This document shows, piece by piece, positions 22,442 to 34,494 of a stretch of 64,000 bases of DNA. Made by a program: the position numbers and the translations under genes. A model generated the notes under the pieces. The model ran no database searches. It worked only from the letters and a program-made list of their open reading frames with translations, and was not told the DNA's origin. The stretch is from Blepharisma japonicum. Taxonomy: Eukaryota > Ciliophora > Heterotrichea > Heterotrichida > Blepharismidae. The DNA lies in the NCBI GenBank assembly GCA_949751835.1, contig CATKHK010000088.1:62001-126000 (forward strand), in the 5' to 3' direction. Position 1 is the stretch's first letter, and the number at the start of each line of letters is the position of its first letter.

Positions 22442-23922
22442 TTAATCAGCAGATAAGAACAAAAGCACACAAGTCCCTGCTTTAAGGACTGAATTTGCTG
22501 GACAAGCACATGCTGGAGCAGCTGTCATATGAGCTGTATCACTACAAGTTTTGCAGTTTCCAGCAGTTCCACTGCATGTAGCACAATTGGAATTACAAGC
22601 AGAACAAACTTTATCTGAGCTAAAGAAATATCCAGCACTGCAAACACAAGTAGATCCTTGAAGAAATCCATTAGTTGGGCAAGCGCATGCTGGAGGAGCT
22701 GACATATGAATATAATCAGTACAGCTTACACAATTATCAGCACTTGTATTACACATAGCACAATTAGCATTACAAGGAGAGCATAAAATATTTGAACTGA
22801 AAAAATAACCAGACTTACAAACACAAGTCTTTGCTTTGAGTGTTGAATCAGGTGGGCAGTAACAATATAGACCATCTGACATATGAGTGGGATCAATACA
22901 TCTTATACAATGATCAGCACTTCAATTGCACGTAGCACACTTAGGATCGCATGCAGAACAGACAGTGTTTGAGCTAAAGAAATAGCCTGCATTGCAAGTA
23001 CAACTAGTTCCTGAGAGTGCTCCATTAGTTGGGCAAGCGCATGATGGGGCAGGTGACATATGAGTAGTGTCAGTACAAGCATTACAATTTCCATAAGTAT
23101 TAGTGCATAGAGCACAGTTAGGACTGCAAGCTGAACAGACCTTGTTTGAGCTAAAGAAATAACCACCACTGCATACACATTGGACTATTTGGAGCGATTG
23201 TGTGATATATGAATTAGTTGGGCAAGCACATTCTGGGGCTGCGGTCATATGAGTGGGATCTGCGCATGTTAAACAACTTGATGTGGTTTTGTTACAAGTT
23301 TTGCAATTAAGGCTGCATCCTAAATTTAGCTCGACCGAATAATTACTTATTTCCGCCATAAGTATTTGCCTTTCTTCATCCTCTTCTTCAAATAAGATAT
23401 TTGCAATTGCAATGAAAAGCTCTTTTACTTGAGAAATTTCTTCAAGTTTAATAAATTCCTCAGCATTAATTTCCAAACCAAAGCTTTTAAAAATTTATTG
23501 TCATTTATTTCGCATTTCTTTGGGGTAACAATACGGCTTTTATCTATGCTACTGATAGCAAATACAGCTATATCTGCATCAATACCTTCTCTTTGGCTTA
23601 TTTGGCTTAAAAGGATGTCGGAGCATTGATTATTTTCACCAAGCCTGAGCTTTTCTGTTGATTGTTTCGTTAGTAAAATATCCGATAATTTTTTTACTGA
23701 AGCATTTAGAGTTGAATTTAAAGCTATAAGGATCTCATTGCCATTGAAAGATTCTCTTATTATCTCAGTGTAAAATTTTAGGGGCTTATATAATAGGCCT
23801 TGAAGTGTATTTTTGCTAAGAGATTTTAAGTAGAAATGACGGCCACTTTAGTCTTGCTTTGAAGAAGCAGAACTTAAGCAGAGGATAATACAAATAGATG
23901 CACAAATGACATAGATTTTCAT
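22442..23922 (-). pseudogene. Decayed M8-like cysteine-rich protein gene
   Basis: Homologous to the intact genes: ATG at 23922, signal peptide MKIYVICASICIILCLSS, M8-like blocks (RLGENNQC, ADIAVFAI, KKCEIND) and five to six Cys-rich repeats (THMSAAP, CACPTN, YFFSSN). It has an in-frame TAA at 23848-23850 where sisters have Leu, a one-base deletion between KAL and EINAEEF at about 23480, and one TGA at about 22920 readable as Trp. It is shorter than its sisters and ends in an unusual LLFLSAD tail. The deletion is in a short homopolymer, so a sequencing error is possible there, but the TAA is not explained that way. The Cys-rich part is otherwise well preserved, so decay is recent. Confidence 0.7.
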
Positions 23923-23994
23923 CGTTTTATTATAATTTCTAACAAATTAGGATTATTTTGGATAAATTCAATTCTAGATATTGCTAATAAATAT

Positions 23995-24006
23995 ATAGGA
24001 ATAAAG
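23995..24006 (-). promoter_or_regulatory. Upstream box of M8-like subfamily B
   Basis: The minus strand reads CTTTATTCCTATA about 73-84 bp before the start codon, with TTATAATAAAACG abutting the ATG. Both elements recur before the intact genes starting at 37799 and 41283. Confidence 0.4.
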
Positions 24007-24777
24007 AAAATTATAAATCTTTAGTTTTTAAACCTTTTATTCCTTCAATTTAAAGCAAGTGAGATTTTTGCTAAAAAGATATATTTTTGCAATAATTTTC
24101 TACATGTTGGAGTTAATCATTTTAAACCATTCTATTTATACAAAGGATTATGATGTAAAGAGATTTGATTAATAAAAATTTTAAGAAAATAATTATCATA
24201 CGATTTAATTTAAAAACCAAGAATTGTAATGCATCTATAGTAGGCTCATTTAATTCACATTTCTGTATTAATTCTTCATAATCATCTATAGCACTTATAC
24301 TTTTATAAAATCAATTTTTAAAGTATCATATATCAAAATTTTCTTTAGAAAGGCATAAATTACATCCAATAAAATATTTCTACTAAATTTTAACCAAAAA
24401 TTCTCTAAACCCCTTCATTAGCAATAATCGGCAATATCTTCACAAATTCATAGCAATTATAATTAAACCATAGCAAATTATCAAAGGCAAACTTTCGTTA
24501 TATTTTGCATTATTAAAATATTACTCCAACATTTTCGATGACTTACTGAAACAATATTTATATTTTTTCCTAAGGTTTTAAAATTTAGACTTTCATATTT
24601 AGCCTCTTTAAGCCTCCAAATTACAAAAATTTTAAGATTGAAAATTTCTCCTTCAGAGTTGTATATTGTAAGTTACTTTTTGCACAATAGTAATGCAATG
24701 CATTTCAAATTTTTTAAATAGGCTGTAGAAGCCACCGAAATTAATTTAAAACAATTATATTGATTATCTAAACTTTT
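24007..24777. other. AT-rich spacer
   Basis: No coding signal recognised. Confidence 0.3.
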
Positions 24778-27639
24778 TTAGTTGAAGTTAAAGATATTAT
24801 TGGTTATGGACCCGCATTGACAAGAAGTGCAAGCTTTCAACCATGGATTGAACTGAACATTAGAGTCTTTGCATGTGCAAGTGCCTGCAGTTGTATTTAA
24901 ATTCATATTCATAAAATCATCACATACTGTGCAAAAAGTCGCTGAATTAAGGCACTGGGCACAAGGTGCAATGCAAGGCTGACATACTCCAGAACTTGAT
25001 AAATAATAACCTTGATTACACTGACAAGTTTGAGAAGTCAGATTGAAAGAAGCATTAGGATCAACACATTTGCAAACTCCAGCATATAGAACCATATGAG
25101 TAGCGTCATAGCATGATGTGCAAAAGTTAGGCAATGTCCAGCATGTCAAGCAAGGTGCAAAGCAGCCAGTGCAAACTCCTTCAATATTAAAATAGCCTTT
25201 ATTACATTGGCACTGAAGTGTCCCAGGATTAAAAGAAGCATTTGGATCTGCACAGGTGCAATTTCCTGTAGTTGCGTTTCACGCCATATTAGGATTATTG
25301 CAGGTAGCACAAACTCCAGAATTTTCAAAGTATCCAGGATTGCATACACATGCACCAGAGCTATTGTCGAAACTGGAATTAGGATCTATGCATGTGCAAG
25401 TGCCAGTAGTGGCATTTAAAATTGTCCCAGTAACACAAGCAGTGCATTTAGTAGCTGAAGTTCTGCATTTAGTACAAGGGGGAGCACATTGAGAGCAAGT
25501 TTTACTTGAGCTATAGTAATATCCACTATTACATACACAACTACTATTAGTTAAAGAACTGTTTGTTGGACAGCTGCAAGCTGGAGCTGCTGACATGTGA
25601 GTGGTGTCAATGCAAGTTAAACAAGTAGCAGAACCTGCTTGGCATGTAGCACAATTGGTATTGCAAGCAGGAGAGCAGACGGTGTTAGAGCTAAAATAAT
25701 AGCCTGCATTACAAACACAAGTCGTTCCTGAAAGATATCCATTAGCTGGGCAGGCACATGCTGGAGCTGCTGACATGTGAGTGGGATCACTGCAAGTTAC
25801 ACAAGTGGCAGCATCTTGGCATGTAGCGCAGTTATTATTGCAAGCAGAACAGACGATGTTAGAGCTAAAATAATAGCCTGCATTACAAACACAAGTCGTT
25901 CCTGAAAGATATCCATTATATGGGCAAGCGCATGTTGGAGCGGCTGACATATGAGTGGTGTCAATGCAAGTTAAACAAGTAAAATCATCTTGGCATGTAG
26001 CACAATTGGTATTACAAGCAGGAGAGCAGACGGTGTTAGAGCTAAAATAATAGCCTGCATTACAAACACAAGTCGTTCCTGAAAGATATCCATTAGCTGG
26101 GCAAGCGCATACTGGCGCAGCTGACATATGAGTGGGATCACTGCAAGTTACACAAGTGGCAGCATCTTGGCATGTAGCGCAGTTATCATTGCAAGCAGAA
26201 CAGACAGTGCTCGAGCTGAAATAATAGCCTGCATTACAAACGCATGTCGTTCCTGAAAGATATCCATTATATGGGCAAGCGCATGCTGGAGCTGCTGACA
26301 TGTGAGTGGTATCGCTGCAAGTTACACAAGTAAAAGCATCTTGGCATGTAGCGCAATTGTTATTGCAAGCAGAACAGACAGTGCTCGAGCTGAAATAATA
26401 GCCTGCATCACATTTGCAAGTCCTTCCTGAAAATTTTCCATTAGCTGGGCAAGCGCATACTGGTGCAGCTGACATATGAGTGGGATCATTACATTGAATA
26501 CATGATGCTGCTGACACAGAACAAGTAGAACACTGAGGAGCGCAGGTAGAACAAACTTTATTAGAACTAAAATAGTAGCCTGACTTGCATACACAGCTAG
26601 CTCCAACTAACGCTGAATTTGTGGGGCAATTACAATCAGGGATTGCAGACATATGAGTGTGATCTATACACGTTAGACAGTTGAATGCATACCCACTGCA
26701 AGTTTTACACTGAGGTGAGCATGCTTCACAAAGTCCATCTCTGCCTGAAAAATATTCTGGACTACATTGGCAAGTATTTGATGAAGAACTAAAAAAGGCA
26801 TTCGGATCATTACAAGTACAAGTTCCTTCGGATGAATTTAGGGTTATTTGAGATGGGTTTTTGCAAGTTATACAGGCAGTTTGGCTAGAGCATAGATCAC
26901 AAGGTGCAATACAACGATTGCAATCTCCATAATGCAAGAAATATCCAGAATCACAAGAAATGCAGTTATTGCTATCCAAGCATTGAGAACAATTGTTTTG
27001 CCCACTTATGCAGCTTCCTAATTTAATTTCTTCAATATTTTTCTTTTTCGCCATATATTCGTCTAACTCACTCATCAATGCTTGCTTTTCTTCTTCGTCT
27101 CCATACAAGACATTCGCAATTTCCACACAAATTTCTTTGACTTGCGAAATTTTTTCAAGTTTACTGAATTCCTCAGCATTGATATTTAAAGCAATAGCTT
27201 TTATATATTTATTTTCATTTACCTCACATTTCTTTGAGGTAATAGTTTTACCTTCTTCTTTATTGCTAGCAATAAATACAGCTATATCTGCATCAATGTC
27301 ATCTCTTTGAATTATTTGGCTTAAAAGGGTGCCAGCACATCGATTATTTTCACCAAGCCTAATCTTGCCTGTTGATGGCTTAGTTAGTAGTAAATCAGAT
27401 ATAACTTTTGCTGAGGCAACTAAGGTAAAGCTTAGAGCTTTATGGAGCTCCTCATCGCTGAAGGATTCCTCGATCACCTTAGTATACATTTTTAAAGGCT
27501 GATACAAGTAGCCTTGCAAGGTATTTTCACTAAGGGACTTTAAGGCAAACTGGTGAGCATTTAAGCCAAGCTCTGTCTGAATAGAGCTTAAACAAAGCAT
27601 GACGAAAATGGAAGCCCAAATGACGAATATTTTCACCAT
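24778..27639 (-). CDS. M8-like pseudoprotease with cysteine-rich repeats
   Basis: 953 aa when the single in-frame TGA near 25279 is read as Trp (NPNMA-W-NATTGNC); both sides stay in one frame and continue the repeat pattern, so this is one gene. Signal peptide MVKIFVIWASIFVMLCLSS; M8-like domain (YQPLKMYTKV, RLGENNRCAG, ADIAVFIA, KKCEVNENKYIK) without HExxH (QVKEICVEIANVLY instead); then about 14 Cys-rich repeats. The central repeats (CNAGYYFSSSTVCSAC, THMSAAPACACP) are nearly identical and are the MSAAP type seen in the gene at 1-2114, while the last ones are the ASFN/THMVLYAG type of the genes at 32-41 kb. No hydrophobic C-terminal tail, so probably secreted rather than anchored. Confidence 0.82.
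25560..26620 (-). repeat. Coding tandem array of about 180 bp
   Basis: Blocks such as GATATCCATTA.CTGGGCA and AAATAATAGCCTGCATTACA recur about every 175-180 bp in frame, with alternating sub-types (extra Pro in CSPACN), suggesting duplication of two-unit blocks. Confidence 0.75.
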
Positions 27640-27720
27640 TTTATTATAACCACTAACTAATTATGACTTTTTAAAGTTAAATTCGATTCTAGATATAGTA
27701 AATAAGCTTATAGGAATTAC
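27640..27720 (-). promoter_or_regulatory. Conserved 5' leader of M8-like gene, subfamily B
   Basis: TAGTGGTTATAATAAA abuts the ATG; AATTCCTATAA lies about 70-80 bp upstream. Same pair as before the other subfamily B genes. Confidence 0.45.
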
Positions 27721-28955
27721 GAAAATTATAAATTTTTATTTCTCGAAAATTCAGGAGCTTTGTCTCTAGATTATTATAATCATAATAATAAATCATTCCT
27801 AATAATGATAAATATCTAGATTTATCCATGAATATTTATTGAAAGGGAAGTCTAAAAGATATATGCAATATATACATTTACTAGATCAGCTTATCTGAAG
27901 TAATACTAAATTTATCTACTGAAGCAGAAAATACAAGTCAATTTATCAATTTTATATTATAACTCAAGCTAATTAAATAGATTTTTACTAAAAAGTAAAG
28001 AATCGAAAATTGTGTGAGCTTTTAAAGTGGATACCAAGAAGATGAATATGAAATAAATGCTAAAATCAGAGATAGTTATAAAAAATAGCTTAATATTTAT
28101 AAATACTTACAATAGATTTCTGATATAAATAATTGAAAATATATCGATGTTTAAATACTTCATAGATTATGCTGCATATGCTAAGAATTATTATGACAGA
28201 AATTGAAAAATCGAAATTTTCAAAATAGAATTACAATATGGGTAAGATTAAAATTCAAAATGAAAACTACATATGATAGTAGACCATTAAATTTGATCTA
28301 TTCACTTCTTTTGAAGCTTGATAGAAGATCTTCTTTATAAATCATTTTTTAAAATTATATAATTTTTAAATTTATTTTGTTAGAGGACTTACGCCTAAGT
28401 CAAAATTTTCCTGTGATCAGAGCTGTTATAATTTATCAACTTAAATTTGAATGATTATATAGTGAAAATAAAGGATTCAGCGCTATAGATGCGCTTGTTG
28501 ATGAGAATTTTTAAAAGGATTTATAAATAGCCATTTTAAAAAATTATCAACTAAACTTTTAATGTTCTTCGATATGCAAACAAAGAGTGCTCTATATACC
28601 TCAGAAGTCATCAGCAAAAACAAAATTATCCAGTGCTATTAGGTAGCCAGTAAAAGTTTAAATTAAGCCCAAATTAATAGAATCAAAGATTATCTTTCTA
28701 TTAAAAACCTCATAAAATTATAATCCTATAAAAAATGTGAGAATCAAAATAAGATTAAATTTTTGGAGATTTATGAAAAATGTATAAAATTTAAAAAGGC
28801 AATAAAACGTTGATAACAAAATAAAATTAAATTACCTAAATTAATGAGTTCTATCAAACATTTTGTTATTTTATACTTGCAGAGAGCAATATTTATCTAT
28901 CTTTGGCTTTAATCAATCATTAAAATACTTAGAATGCATCAACGACTAAATGCAC
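27721..28955. other. AT-rich spacer
   Basis: Nothing recognisable as a gene; ordinary AT-rich sequence. Confidence 0.3.
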
Positions 28956-29028
28956 TTCTTTTCTTTCTTTTTACCAGAACCTTTGAAGCATCATGCTCAG
29001 AGAATACTTAAAAAAGGTTAATATCTTA
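28956..29028. repeat. 73-bp direct repeat, left copy
   Basis: Matches 31021-31093 with two differences over 73 bp, including the run AGAACCTTTGAAGCATCATG then CTCAGAGAATACTTAAAAAA. The two copies bracket a 2-kb segment containing the F-box gene. A diverged relative lies near 62660-62735. Confidence 0.8.
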
Positions 29029-29426
29029 ACAGAGTTTGACAAATCTTCCGAAAGGGATTATTTGTATTTCTCGCCTACTAGTAGATATTAAAATGATATA
29101 ATAAGCCGTTATAAAAGCTAAATTGCATATTTATGAGCTTTTAAGTTTTGAAAAGAAAGATGAAAGAAATCAAAATTTCCAGCACAGAATTTTGAATAAA
29201 TTAATTGCATTATAAACATTTTTAAAATATATAAAGCATTTCCACTAGAGTGCACTGAGCTTTACAGAGATTTAATCGTTGAGCAAATTATCATAATATT
29301 TAGATCATTTTTAAATAATATTGCCTATTTCTTTTAATTTCAGAGATATCATGCTTATTCTATAGACTACAATTTCAGCTGTTGAGAATTCTGCTAATAA
29401 TTTTGAATGACCATTTTCTATTGAAA

Positions 29427-30421
29427 TTAGCTTAAAATTATTGTTTTTCTAATTGGTTTGATTTCTTTGAAGCCTCCTTCTTTATTTTTAATATATTTTA
29501 AAATTTTATCAAAGCAATGATAAAAAGGATTTGCAATTAATTTTTCATCAGGAAGTATGTTTTTATGAATTTTGCGAATATTAATTGAGTCAGTAATCTC
29601 TTTCAGCTCATTATAACAAGGGTCTTTTTCAAATTTTTCCAGCAGCTTTTGTTTGTTTAAATTATGATACTCATCTAATGCTTTTTGAATCATAAAAACA
29701 TAGCTTATTTTTGTATTTCAGTCGCCATTATAAAATTTCAAATTTAATAAATTTGCACATACTCCGTACTTTAGCTTAATATCTGACTTATTTAGTAGCC
29801 TAAACTTATGAGTATTTTCCCTGCAGTTCAAGCAGAGTGGCTTTTTTAGCATTGGGCATCTATAAAAGTTGCTTCCTGTCAGTATTTTATTGCACCCTAT
29901 GCATACTTGAAAAGCCATTGATATATATTTATCTCTTCAGCTTGTGCATTGCTCAGAGATTTGAAATTCATTTATACAATAAAAATGCCAAAGTTCTTCA
30001 TCTCACGTAATATGATAAAACTCCCTACAAACTAATGAAAGAGTTCAAGAGACCTCATGGGGAGAAATAAACCTAAAAACTTCTATTCAAGCTCTTCTAT
30101 ATCTCGATGGCGTTGATTCTACTTGTTTAATTAGATTTGGAGGAGCATGGTAAGGCTTGTCAAGAGGAGGATAATTTTGATTCCAGTTCTCAAGCCACGC
30201 ATAGAATTTTTCAGCATCTTTGTCTTGTAAATAAACTGAAATATCGGTTTTACAGATATATTGCTTAACTTTTGGGGTATAACAGTCTAGGTGATAATTT
30301 TCAGAGTGGCTCCAATGGTAAATGTGAATGTTGATGTCGTTTTTTTAATTCCTTTTCTGCATACCCAGCACCAAGTTCTTATTGTCTTCGATAATTGTGC
30401 TTCGAAATGAACTCTGAACAT
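29427..30421 (-). CDS. PARP-type zinc finger and F-box protein
   Basis: About 330 codons visible only when UGA is Trp: five TGA codons all fall at Trp-like places, e.g. SRYRRA-W-IEVF, YHIT-W-DEELW and CTS-W-RDKY. N-terminus: CWVCRKGIKK and then HIYHWSHSENYHLDCY, a C-x2-C...H-x2-C finger resembling the PARP type. Middle: F-box-like segment with EVFRFISPHEV, LSLVCREFYHI, DEELWHFYCINEF and SWRDKYI. C-terminal part: CIGCNKI and CPMLKKPLCLNC cysteine pairs. F-box proteins normally recruit substrates to SCF ubiquitin ligases; the finger could bind substrate. One base appears missing in the T7 run at 30340-30346, where the frame changes between RKGIKK and DINIHIY; either a homopolymer sequencing error or a real frameshift. 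Start ATG at 30421 is the first after upstream stops. Confidence 0.7.
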
Positions 30422-30569
30422 TAATATTATTATTGAAAATTCATTATATAAATAATCAGGTGTTTAGGTTAATTTCAAAGGTGTATTATCATAGTGAGCT
30501 TATTAGGTACATCGTGAAGATGCTTAGGATGTGTGCTAGAGCCTAAGCTACAGTGGGGGAAATGGAAAA

Positions 30570-30852
30570 TCATCTGCCATAAATTATTCTTTAATTTTCT
30601 TTATTTATTGTATTAAGCTTAAGTCAAGTGATTTCAAATATTCTGGGAGTGCTATCAAAAAATTGTTGTCATTTCCAGCTAGAAAAATAGCTGGCAATCA
30701 AAACAGACATAAATAGGCATATTTATAGTGAATAAAAATGACGAGAATAAATATGAAAATTATTGAAGGTTTATTTTACAAATAAAAATAAAATTATAAA
30801 CTATATTCATTATCATGGTCGACAAAATTATGGGATGATATATTTTTTACCT
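30570..30852. repeat. Dispersed about 275-bp repeat, copy 3
   Basis: Nearly identical to 2683-2960 over its full length, including TTCAAATATTCTGGGA and ACGAGAATAAATATG. Here the hairpin CCAGCTA-gaaaaa-TAGCTGG is perfect. Lies just upstream of the F-box gene. Confidence 0.8.
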
Positions 30853-31020
30853 CCCTCTTTGATAAATTTTAAACTTTGAGAAAATGAATCCCTTCTATAG
30901 AACGTATAATAATTTTTAAAATATAAATGCTATTTATGAAATTATTTAGATATAACTAATGAGATTTTTATTCTCATCGTATTATGTTTTAGACAGTTTT
31001 CATCCAAAAATATATAGCAT

Positions 31021-31093
31021 TTCTTTTCTTTATTTTCACCAGAACCTTTGAAGCATCATGCTCAGAGAATACTTAAAAAAGGTTAATATCTTA
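31021..31093. repeat. 73-bp direct repeat, right copy
   Basis: See 28956-29028. The spacing between the copies is 2,065 bp. Confidence 0.8.
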
Positions 31094-31514
31094 GAAAGAA
31101 ATAATAGCTATTCAAGGAAAGAGTCTGTTTTTCTATATTTTAGGTAAAACTTTGCGCTTCTAACTTGGTCTTTCTCTAAAATATTCGCCGCTTCTAATAT
31201 TTTAGAGAAAAATATATATTATTAAAATACTTTAGGTTTTTATTTTTAGTTTAAATTTCGCAAAATCATGACTTTATCAAAGATAAAGGGGCTTAAGAGA
31301 AGGGGAAGTTGTTTAAATTCTGAAAAAATAAATAAAATTATTATAAAGTTAAAATTAAAAATAGACTCTTATATAAAATATTGATATAAAAATATTATTT
31401 GAGAGTTTTCCCATTCAACGAATACCTTTTGCAGCTTATAATCATGAACAATTGTAATTTATAAAAAATGAATGATTCTTAAAAGCTTTAAAGCACTAGA
31501 GTAATGAGATTTGA

Positions 31515-31665
31515 TATTGATTTTACAAAAAAGAAGCTGATTCTGTGTGGAGGAGATGCTGAATTGGCCTTTATCCTGATTCTAGATGGAAATTCTCAGA
31601 TACTGCAATAGTTGCTGATGGGTCTTGGATTATGAAGGTGGTGCTAAGATGAAGATAGAATTATT
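31515..31665 (+). pseudogene. Unidentified tryptophan-rich coding relic
   Basis: A plus-strand frame reads VWRRCWIGLYPDSRWKFSDT then AIVADGSW when TGA is Trp, faintly like a C-type-lectin core. It stops soon after and a neighbouring frame then looks coding (YEGGAKMKIELLEMNA), implying a frameshift. Too short to assign a family. Confidence 0.3.
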
Positions 31666-32055
31666 AGAAATGAATGCTTAGATGCCTTCAACTTGCTTTA
31701 GCTCTTCCTTGTCATTTATATAAAGGAAATTGTGCCTATGGTTCATACTTCATATAGCGAGTAATTTATATTTTTTTGAATAATAAGAATTTTTTAAAAT
31801 ATAAACAGACTAATTTATTGAAATAGAATTCCAAGAAAAGCAACCCACAAAAAGTGCACATTCATTGATCTAAAGCTTGTGTTACTTTAATTTTTATCTT
31901 TATATTATCTATAATTTTATTTCAGCAAGCTAGCATATTCATCTCATCACTGAATACTAAAAAAAATTTTAATTTTGTATTTAAATAAGAACATAATAAA
32001 CTTTTAAAAAATTTTTATTGAATTATTAAAATGAATTTAGAAATTAAAGATGAAG
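31666..32055. other. AT-rich spacer
   Basis: 3' flank of the gene at 32056; no further feature. Confidence 0.3.
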
Positions 32056-34494
32056 TTATTTATTTGTGGTGTCGCACTGATTGCAATTGCAGCAAGGATT
32101 AGATTGGCAAATCTTCACCCATGGATTAAACTGATAATTGATATCTTTACATGTGCAAGTGCCTGCAGTCACATTTAAGTTCATATTCGCAAAATCATCA
32201 CACTCTGTGCAAAAAGTCGCTGAATTAGAACATTGAGCACAAGGTGTAACACAAGGCTGGCATCTTCCTGAACTTGACATATAATATCCTTGAATACATT
32301 GACAAGTTTTAGAAGTCTGATTAAAATTTGCATAAAGATCCCAACATCTGCACGTTCCTGCAACAGTATTTAAATACATATTCGTAGGGTCCTCACATGC
32401 AGTGCAAAATGTAGTAGAAGAAGAGCATTCAGCACAAGGCAAAGTGCAAGCAGTGCAAATTCCTGAATTTAAAAAGTATCCCGAATTGCACTGACAACTA
32501 TTAGATGTAAGATCAAAACTCGCATTAGGATCTATGCATGTACAAACTCCTGTAGTTAAGTTTAAAGTCATATGGGCCGAATCTTCACATGAAGTGCAAA
32601 AATCAGCTAAACCTAAACAAGTTGAACATATTGGATCGCATTTAGTGCAAACTTCTGATAATGAAAAGTAGCCTGGATTACATTGACAAGTATTAGATTC
32701 GTCGCTGAAATTAGCATTAGGGTCTATGCATCTACAAATTCCATCAGTTAGCTTCATATGGGCAGCATCATCACATGATGTACAATACTTCAGTATTCCC
32801 GTACAAGTAGCGCAAGGCGCTTCACAAGGAGTGCAAACTGTAACATTAAGATACCCCTCATTGCATTGACATCTAAGAGAACTATTATCAAAGGAAGCAT
32901 TAGGATCTTTACAGGTGCATATTCCTTTAACTTTATCTAATTTCATCCTATAGATATCTTCACATTCTGTGCAAAATGTTGGTGTATCTAAGCATTCACT
33001 GCAAGGCTCGTCACAGTATAGGCATTTTCCATCAGATGGAAACATTCCAGATTTGCATTGACATGTTAAAGTATAATAACTAAACAAAGTATTTGGGTCA
33101 TTGCAAGTGCATTGCCCATTATTTATAGTCATATGAGTAGGATCATAGCATGTTGCACAACCAATATTTGTGGCGCATGTGCTGCAAGGTGGCTGGCATA
33201 ATTGACAACGGCTGAAATATCAAAAATAGCCTGCATTGCATTCACAAGTAAGTGATTCAGTGTTAAAAGTGGCAGAGGGATCTCTGCAACTGCAAGTTCC
33301 AGCGCTAGGCCATAGACCCATGTTGCCAGGATCATCGCATGAGGTACAAAATGTAGATGAATTCGAGCATGAAGAGCAAGGTGGTGTGCAAGCAGCGCAA
33401 ATACCTCCATTTGAGTAGTAGCCTTTATTGCATTGGCACTTTCAAGTTGTAATATTAATAAAAGCATTTGGATCTGTGCATGTGCATGTCCCTGTGGCAG
33501 GAGATAAAGTCATATGAACAGGATCCATGCATCCTGTGCAAAAAGTAGAATTTGTGCAATTAGAGCATGGAAAATAGCATCCAGTGCAAGTTCCATTATT
33601 TGAGTAATATCCTGGATTGCATTCACAAGTAAGCGACTGAGGGTTAAAAGAGGCATCTGGATCATAGCAAGCACAAACTCCTGGCCAAGACCTCATGTTA
33701 TGTGGATCATAGCATGAGGTGCAATAGGTAGCCGCTCCAGTACATTGAGCACATGGCGGAGTGCAAGCAATACAAATTCCTCCTTTTACAAAATAGCCAC
33801 TAGCACAAGTTTTGCAATGAGTTGTATTAGCACAAGTTATGCAGTTGCCTATCCCATCTTGGCAAGCTCCTAAGTTTTCTATTTTATCTATCATTGTCTT
33901 TTTATCCAAATATTCACATATTTCCTTGATCAGTGCTTGCTTTTCTTCTTCCTCTTCTCCATATAGGACATTTGCAATTGCAATGCAAAGTTCTTTGACT
34001 TTCAAAATTTCTTCAAGTTTTATGAATTCTTCAGCATTAATTTCTAGAGCAATTGCTTTTATAAATTTATTCTCATTTACCTCACATTTTTTTGAGGTAA
34101 TAATTTCACCTTTTTCTTTATTGTTGACAGCAAATATAGCTATATCTGCATCAATTTCTTCTCTTTGTATTATCTGGCTTAACAGGATATCAGCGCATTG
34201 ATTATTTTCGCCAAGCCTAAGCTTGTCTGTTGATGGCTTGGTAAGTAGTAAATCTGAAATGATTTTTGTTGAAGCAACTAGGGCTGAAGCTAAAGGGTTA
34301 AAGATCTCATCATCGTTGAAGAATTCTTCGATAACCTTAGTATGAATTTTTAAAGGCTGATATAACTGACCTTGCGGGGTGTTTTCACTAAGGGATTTTA
34401 AGCTAAATTGACGGTCATTTAATAAGGGAATTGAGGAAGCAGAGCTTAAATAGAGGACTGTGAAAATAGAAGCACAAATGACAAATATTTTCAT
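32056..34494 (-). CDS. M8-like pseudoprotease with cysteine-rich repeats
   Basis: 812 aa with two in-frame TGA read as Trp: FINITT-W-KCQCNKGYY near 33442 and CNAGYF-W-YFSRCQLC near 33220. Both keep the Cys spacing of neighbouring repeats, so this is one gene. Signal peptide MKIFVICASIFTVLYLSSAS; M8-like domain (YQPLKIHTKV, RLGENNQCAD, ADIAIFAV, KKCEVNENKFIK) with KVKELCIAIANVLY at the HExxH site; about eleven Cys-rich repeats (PNASFD...C.C..GY, NMYLNTVAGTCRC). It ends with CCNCNQCDTTNK, no hydrophobic tail. Closest in the C-terminal part to 35142-37799. Conserved TAA end and same strand as neighbours suggest a tandem array of independent genes, 0.65 kb apart. Confidence 0.83.

Noticed and set aside
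24778-25149. Separate small cysteine-rich gene
   Set aside because: It is in frame with the upstream part of the same gene and separated from it only by a TGA that reads as Trp.
31515-31665. C-type lectin domain
   Set aside because: Only the W-rich core resembles one; no conserved cysteines or length to support it.
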